A DNA stretch of 64,000 bases, taken from Bromus sterilis (taxonomy: Eukaryota > Streptophyta > Magnoliopsida > Poales > Poaceae). A model generated the notes under the pieces. The model was given only the letters and a program-made list of their open reading frames with translations, did no database searches and was not told the origin of the DNA. Positions 58,093 through 64,000 of this stretch are shown one piece after another. The stretch lies in contig OX465598.1 of assembly GCA_950022295.1 (NCBI GenBank), forward strand, positions 119,271,001-119,335,000, in the 5' to 3' direction. Every line of letters starts with the position of its first letter. The first letter of the stretch is position 1. The translations under genes and the position numbers were made by a program.

Positions 58093-59899
58093 TGTTGGGG
58101 TTCGGGGCAGAAAACACAAAATTTTCCTTTACCTACGATACCCAATCCCAAGACCTATGCTATGCTGATGCAAGTAACGGACAGAAATAGATCACATACC
58201 AGTATGTAGTCCGTTAAGCGGGAAACGTTCCCGCATGAACGTGGTTGGTGTAGTCGTACCGGCAATCCCCGATGCCGCGCAGATCCACGATGACTCCTGT
58301 AGCCACCCGATCCTTGTGGACCGATGACGGGATTACGTCCCCGTCGGAACGTTGCTGATGAAGACCTCGCGATACGACCACGACGATGAAGTAGCACCAC
58401 AAGTGTAGTGCCTTGCGGGATTATACACATACAGTATACCCGACGTCCCTCCGGGCTCCGAACCAGTAGAGCAGCGGAAAGAAGATGGATTCGGATCCCG
58501 ATTCCAGCAGCACGACGGCGTGCGTATAGTGGAGAAATCCCCAACCCAGAGCAGCCTCCAAACAAGGGGAGTCCACTCAGAGGAAGGAGAAAGGAGGGAG
58601 AGAGATGAGAAACTTTTCTCAAAAAATTCATGATTAAAAGGGCACCCCTACCCCTCCTTATATAGGCCAAGGAGGGGTGACACCCCCCCTTCCCCTTCCG
58701 GGGTGGGACTAATCCCAAGGGGGGGGGGTGTGGCGCACCAAATAAGGGGGGTGGGCCCCCTCATGGCGCCATGGCCCATGGGGGAGGACTCCCTCTCCCC
58801 CTAATGGGCCCTATGAGGCCCATATGCCTTTTAATTCATTTTTAATTATATTTAATTATTTTTTAATATTTAATTCAGATAATTAAATAATAAAACATAT
58901 ATTAAATATTATTAAATATATTTTGAACCTTTCAAAATACCCAGAACAACTTCCGGCCTTCATCGGAACAATTCCGGCATCACCGGAACAATTCCGGTGT
59001 TCTCTCCAATTTCTCCGGTGATCCTGAATCAATCCTTACTGCGTCGAGTACCCTTAAGTGTAACACCCTACGGTCCGGGAAACAACAGACATGATCGAGA
59101 CAATTCTCATTGATCAATGACTAATCAATTGGACCTGGTTACAATCCTTGATAGCCCCTGCGCTTCCATCGAATGAACTTCAATCGCTGTTGGATCCGTT
59201 AACCGTGTGCCTGTTCCCTTTGTCCCGTGGTACTTTGCTTGTCCGAGGTTTGATCATCGGTATCCAATATACCTAGTTCGTCCTCGTTCTCAACAAACAA
59301 GTTTACTCATTCCCGTGATATTACAACTCCGTGACCTAGTCACACGTTTGCAAACTTTATGATGTAACATCACCGAGTGGGCCCAGGGTACCTATCCGTC
59401 ACACGGATGGACAAATCCCGCTTTGATCTATTTGCATACTCATTAACCATCTATTTCGGAATACCCAAAGTGCACCGTTATAGCCAGCATATTTCAGTCA
59501 GGCGGTGGGATACAAATCAAAGCATCCTAATAGATCGTAATTACGTATGATCATTACGGTCAAAGGATCTGGTCACTACGTTATAGTTATCGCAATGTCG
59601 AACTATGTGACTTCATCACATCGCAACACTTCTGGTGGGTGTATGTCCATCATATCATTATCCAATGATACGACTCCATTGTCAACAGACGCAATTGTCT
59701 CATGATCAGGAAACCTTGATCATCAATCCCCCAATGGACTAGTATACTAGGGTTAACTAGGGACCTGGTTGTTTGTATACCACACCTATATTAATGTTTC
59801 CACTTAATACAGTTCTAGCATAGTATCAAACGTATTATGAACTAATGGAATATGCTCGATAAAACATATTTTATTTGCCTCTAGGGCACATTCCCAACA
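58093..59899 (-). repeat. 3' LTR of K (1807 bp)
   Basis: On the plus strand it runs from TGTTGGGGTTCGGGGCAG to GCACATTCCCAACA. Beyond the right end lies GTCTCCCACTTGC, the complement of the purine tract GCAAGTGGGAGAC. Its first 160 bp recur at 63800 with few changes. It contains a TATA box and, at 58900-59040, several CCGGAACAATTCCGG-like words. Confidence 0.88.
58657..58664 (-). promoter_or_regulatory. TATA box in the LTR of K
   Basis: The minus strand reads GGCCTATATAAGGAGGGG. It lies about 1.2 kb into the LTR from its start at 59899, leaving roughly 570 bp of R-U5. Good TATA consensus in a GC-rich surround. Confidence 0.6.
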
Positions 59900-62800
59900 G
59901 TCTCCCACTTGCACTAGAGTACAAATAAACCAGTTGCATTTTCTCTGGATCATAACTCCTTATTGATCATGCTTGCCCGTGGAAGAGGTTGTATCAACGG
60001 TCTGGGTACCATTCAGAACCGTATGTCCTTTTGCAAATCATAATGTCACCTAATTTGACATTCCTTCATTATCCACTATAATGATGAGGTATATATTTTG
60101 GCGGTGAAGTGAGAATTCGTTTGCTGTGTCATAGCAATGACATCCGGTGGGTCACGCGGACTTTCCCATAGTCATGCACACTTGAAACTCACTCAATCAG
60201 AAGTCTAACTTCTTAAGCCATAATATAACTCCTGCTACTTCTAAAGCAGCCACATCAATGTAGATTCAATCCTTAGTGCATTGTATGCAACTTTGATGTC
60301 TAACCATGTTTCTTTCAACTTAGGCATTCATTAGTATGATATCTCAATTTTCTAGGTTAGTGTCAAAACTTGAACCAGCATAACATTTATGGTCAAGTCC
60401 ACTATCCTTTACAAATTTGAGATGTATCCTCAGTTCTCTCCAAACACTGAAGGATAAACTTAACTCTTTGTTCAATGATTTACTCATAAATCATATCACA
60501 ACATGTTCTTACTACTAAGAACTTGGGTCACATTACGTCGAGTACATAACTCTGGTTTTATATGAAAGAACCTATGACAAAGGCATAGAGGATCCAGCAC
60601 ATCCATTTCTTTCATTAACCATTAACCATTGTTCTTGTACTGAGATTAACTCAATACTTCTCTTGGATATACAAGTAAGGACCACTTCTTGACTTGTCCC
60701 ATTCTGAACTCCTTCAGAATCTTATCCAGGAAAGTATTACGACTCAATGTTATTAAACACATATCTATCTTAATAGATCTTCAATGCTTAATACTTTATT
60801 CATCTTCATTTATGAATGATTCAAATAATCATTAACACAAACTGCACCATTCATAATATGTTATCCATATATGAGAATGTTATCATGCTCCCACTCAAAT
60901 ATGTCATGCACATATTAAGTTATAGGATAACACTCATATTGCTCCCACTCAAATATGTCAGCCACATATAAGACAAGGATAACATCCACATGGCTCCCAC
61001 TTAGATATGTCAGACACATATTAAGTTCAGGATACTAACCACATGGCTCCTACTCAAATATGTCATTTACATATAAGGCTAGGATAATACTCCCATAGCT
61101 CCCACTCAAAATATGTCGTCTACATATATCAAGTTTCAGGAAACTATTCAGCTCCCACTCAGTTTCATGCAAATGCATGTTTCCTCGATATTTTGGCTAA
61201 GTCCAAAATCCTTTGATCATTCATCAAATCGAGAATTCAGTTTACGAGACACTAGTATCCATATGTTTTTCCAAAACCTTCTGGTTGTACCAATTACAAC
61301 ACTTCTTCAAATACAGGATTTGAGGAAGTCACGGTATTGATAACAATCCTGGATCAATCGTAGTGAATATCCCTTTGACTCAAGCATTGCTACACATTGT
61401 AGTCAACCCATTGAATTTGTCAGAAACAATCTTTGTGACAAACCAATCTTGACGTCCCTTTGATGTTCACATTTATTCCTCATAACTCTGAAGTTATTGT
61501 GAATATCAAGTAACCTCCTTACTTGATAAGATTCAAGCAATCTTAAATGTAACTCAACATAGGATTTCATGACTCGTAGTCATATCTCGTACTTAGGTCC
61601 ACCATCGCTTCTTTGTAGTTCGTAGGAATGTCTTGTTCCATTAACATGACAAGTGAATCATGAATATCATTTTGCACCAGGGGCAAATATATATATTCTT
61701 GAATCCTACCTTTCTTAGTAAAAGCTCCCATCAGAAGATCATGATCATTATCATTAGTTTCTCCTCTTATTGTAGAGTTTTGCTTTCAGAACATATTCCG
61801 TTGCACTACTCTGACATTTGGAGGCAAGGTGAATTACCTTGGTTGAACTTTCACTTTTCTTCCATTAACACATTTATCAAGAACAATTCTTGACAAACAC
61901 CAAACATAGCAATACAAGTTTTGCTCCTTTTGGTTCTAGTTGTGGAAGATGCATCCATAGTTGTCTAAGGATACACTACAAAGATAATTTATCTTACATA
62001 AATCAAGCTTCCTAGAAACCACAATACACCATGACACATATAGTGTTGGTTTCCACGAACTCAGATGGTTCCCTATGCTGAAGTGAGTGTTTGCATATTA
62101 AATTAATAACTCTAAACAATAATAACGTAACTTGGTAAGAGATAACTTAGACCATACACTTTTTCATAGAATATGATCACAATGTTCATGCACGTCAATC
62201 ATATTCAAGTGTCTCAAGACATTGCAATTTGTGGAACAACTTTCACACAAGTCTTTATGCCCAAGACTAACTCAAAACATTTGTCACTTTGATCAAATCG
62301 TAGAGACTTGTCTTTCTTGTTAATTACTATCCATCTTTACTCTGAAATCCCTTTTGATCATATCAAACTATTTCAGACTCATGTTTCATTAGTGAATACA
62401 AATATTCATCTAAGTCCACATACGAAGTTCACGAAATAATGAAATTCACCACATGCTGACATACGATACATCACAATGTATGATACTCAACAATCAGTAC
62501 ACAATCTGTTTTACCAGAATGCGAGGTTTTAGTCATCTCACCTCAAAAGCATGGTTTGTATATGTCAAGAGATCAAGTATCTTAAGACATCATCATACCA
62601 TTCATGACTTAAACTGTAGTGTCATTATTAAGCCTGGATATTTCTTGGCATTACAATATTTCTTATAAATGACCAAACAACTATCATCAATATAAGAATA
62701 ACTCATTCATAATCGTAATGTGACCATAATAGATATCATTCATAAAAGGAGAACAACTGAATTGTTTCTCACTAATATGAATAATTGTCTTTGCAAGATG

Positions 62801-63786
62801 CAAGACACACTAATAAAGTCCTCATTCAAACGATCATAAAATTTATTCATATATTAATCAATTGATAGATGTAGAGGGAGAGTGTTGTCGACCATCAACT
62901 ATCTTGATTGCCGTCAGCACACATTGTCACCTCATCCCTTCCAAGCCACTCTCAAGCAGTAAGTTCAAGCATCGAATACTTAATCAACCGCAATTAGTGT
63001 TTCGTGGGAAAGACATTTATAACTCGTATATCAAATATACCTTCTCCGTCAATGACCATTCCTGCATTGGTTCTACTCTTAAAGTTCTTAACTTTAACCA
63101 TGACCTCATGACAGGTGAACGATTCTCCTTCATGACATAGTCCAGACATGGTCTTTGTAACTAGGAGGAAGCGGATGTAACTCCCTAGTTATCGCAAAGT
63201 AACCAGTCATTCAGTAGTCCAAGTTATACACAAGGTGTTCCATGTATCTTATACATTTTCCAAGTGACTTTCTCAGCAGGTTGTTCCTTCCACCATAGTT
63301 GAAAGAAACCCCGTCCATATACTCATATTCCATTACTCTGATTTGCGACCAAGTGCGTTCAAGTTCACCTAGCACGTCATACGTGTTGGTTAACATGCAT
63401 TCACAATTCAGACTCATAGAATGAAGTATGGTGTATTGGACAATCATTCATAAGTGACGGTGAGTACGATACTCATCATCATCTTCCTTGAATACGGAAT
63501 TATCAGGTGTATCTCCTAGAAGTTCTTCGTATTATGTTTAACAAGTCATTACTAATGAGTATGTCTCTAATGGTGTTGGTACACATCAATGAAGTAAGAC
63601 CCATTTACCTTAAGTTCTATCATACTAAAAGAGCCATAGTTCTAAACATTGGTATGACGTTATCTACAATGATATTTGCAAAGACATGAAGATTAAGTTC
63701 ATAATATGGAGTTCATGTTTCAATTGAGAATTTATGCCCACATACTAGATGTGTTCTATCCGTACAATACATCTACGCATAGCCTT
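59900..63786 (-). other. Non-coding interior of K
   Basis: There are nearly 3.9 kb of AT-rich sequence with no open frame above about 92 codons and no copia or gypsy motif (no DSG, WHRRLGH, YVDD, AEY or zinc knuckle) on either strand. The sequence next to the LTR is a clear purine tract. A 53-bp tandem array lies at 60887-61170. Either pol has decayed beyond visual recognition or, more likely, it was never present. Confidence 0.65.
60887..61170 (-). repeat. 53-bp tandem array with purine-tract cores inside K
   Basis: GCTCCCACTC or a one-base variant occurs at 60887, 60941, 60993, 61046, 61098 and 61151, spacings of 54, 52, 53, 52 and 53 bp. Most units continue AAATATGTC and CACATAT. On the strand of K the core is GAGTGGGAGC, purine-only but for one base and similar to the tract next to the LTR. 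Units differ at several positions, so the array is not new. Confidence 0.9.
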
Positions 63787-63798
63787 GCTCTGATACCA
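63787..63798 (-). other. Primer-binding site of K
   Basis: The plus strand reads GCTCTGATACCA, so the minus strand is TGGTATCAGAGC, complementary to initiator-methionine tRNA. One base separates it from the LTR terminus at 63800. It fixes the orientation of K. Confidence 0.88.
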
Positions 63799-63799
63799 C

Positions 63800-63960
63800 T
63801 GTTGGGGTTCGGGGCAGAAAACACAAATTTTTCCTTGACCTACGATACCCAATCCCAAGACCTATGCTATGCTGATGCAAGTAATGGACAGAAATAGATC
63901 ACATACCAGTATGTAGTCCGTTAAGCGGGAAACGTTCCCGCATGAACGTGGTTGGTATAG
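63800..63960 (-). repeat. Start of the 5' LTR of K, broken after 161 bp
   Basis: It matches 58093-58253 with about five differences, up to GTGGTTGGTATAG. The first copy then continues CGTACCGGCAATCC, but this copy continues TTTGTTCTAAG. Confidence 0.8.
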
Positions 63961-64000
63961 TTTGTTCTAAGTGATTACACGATCCTTGAAGAACATACCT
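63961..64000. other. Unidentified sequence after the break in the 5' LTR of K
   Basis: Forty bases that do not match the other LTR of K. They may be the flank after a deletion or the edge of another insertion. Too short to assign. Confidence 0.4.

Larger units (their letters stand above)
58093..63960 (-). mobile_element. Minus-strand LTR element without recognisable genes (K)
   Basis: The 3' LTR (58093-59899), a purine tract, a 3.9-kb interior, a primer-binding site (63787-63798) and the beginning of the 5' LTR (63800-63960) are all on the minus strand. The termini TGTTGGG / CCCAACA and the tract next to the LTR resemble copia-type elements. No gag or pol motif could be found in the interior, so it is best described as a large non-autonomous (LARD-like) derivative, copia-like by its ends. 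Confidence 0.78.

Noticed and set aside
58155..58718. 187-codon minus-strand frame in the LTR of K
   Set aside because: It overlaps the TATA box and lies in the LTR. Its residues match no retroelement protein and the GC-rich part explains the open frame.
60887..61170. CRISPR-like spacing of a short repeat
   Set aside because: Units are contiguous diverged tandem repeats, without unique spacers, inside a plant LTR element.

Overview
The window is plant nuclear DNA made almost entirely of nested, decayed LTR retrotransposons. I see no host gene, rRNA, tRNA gene or CRISPR array. The evidence for a plant, most likely a large-genome grass of the wheat tribe (an inference), is: a Sirevirus-type copia element with a post-pol ORF, Tekay/Del-like chromoviruses with LTRs of about 4 kb, an Athila-like LTR opening TGATACGTA, a Tat/Retand-like gypsy pol, and repeated use of primer-binding sites matching TGGTATCAGAG (initiator-Met tRNA type). 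Assignments rest on protein motifs and element termini read by eye.

Layout. 1-1234: AT-rich sequence of unknown nature with a 136-bp tandem duplication. 1235-10886: a 5'-truncated Sirevirus-like copia element (S) with a broken pol, a second broken ORF that may have its own promoter and leader intron, three polypurine tracts and the 3' LTR. 10887-15975: the 3' end and 4.7-kb LTR of a gypsy element (G). 15984-54797: one minus-strand chromovirus (A), bounded by the 5-bp duplication CATTG and swollen to about 38.8 kb by later insertions inside its own 5' LTR. The inserts are a gag-only gypsy element (N, 25159-34150) and a rearranged tandem array of a related plus-strand chromovirus (LTR B 34356-38333, LTR remnant F 40792-40927, LTR D 47540-51521). 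That array is itself invaded by a minus-strand chromovirus (C, 40939-46880). 54798-55804: pol of an older minus-strand Tat/Retand-like gypsy (R), the original target of G and A. 55805-58092: LTR and 3' internal end of a minus-strand Athila-like element (H). 58093-63960: a minus-strand LTR element without recognisable genes (K).

Relative order, from oldest: R; then G and H into R, and S next to or within G; then A, 8 bp beyond the end of G; then N and the B-F-D array into A's 5' LTR; then C into the array. K entered H. Rejoining the sequences either side of A across one CATTG restores the RNase H reading frame of R, which is the strongest support for the model. Coding regions are pseudogenes, with many nonsense codons that fit cytosine deamination (CAG to TAG, CGA to TGA), as expected for methylated DNA. 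The parts most worth attention are the chromovirus multimer with its fold-back LTR junction, the internal TATA/leader/intron arrangement before the second ORF of S, a family of 15-nt hairpins with paired changes in the LTR of G, and the purine-tract array inside K.
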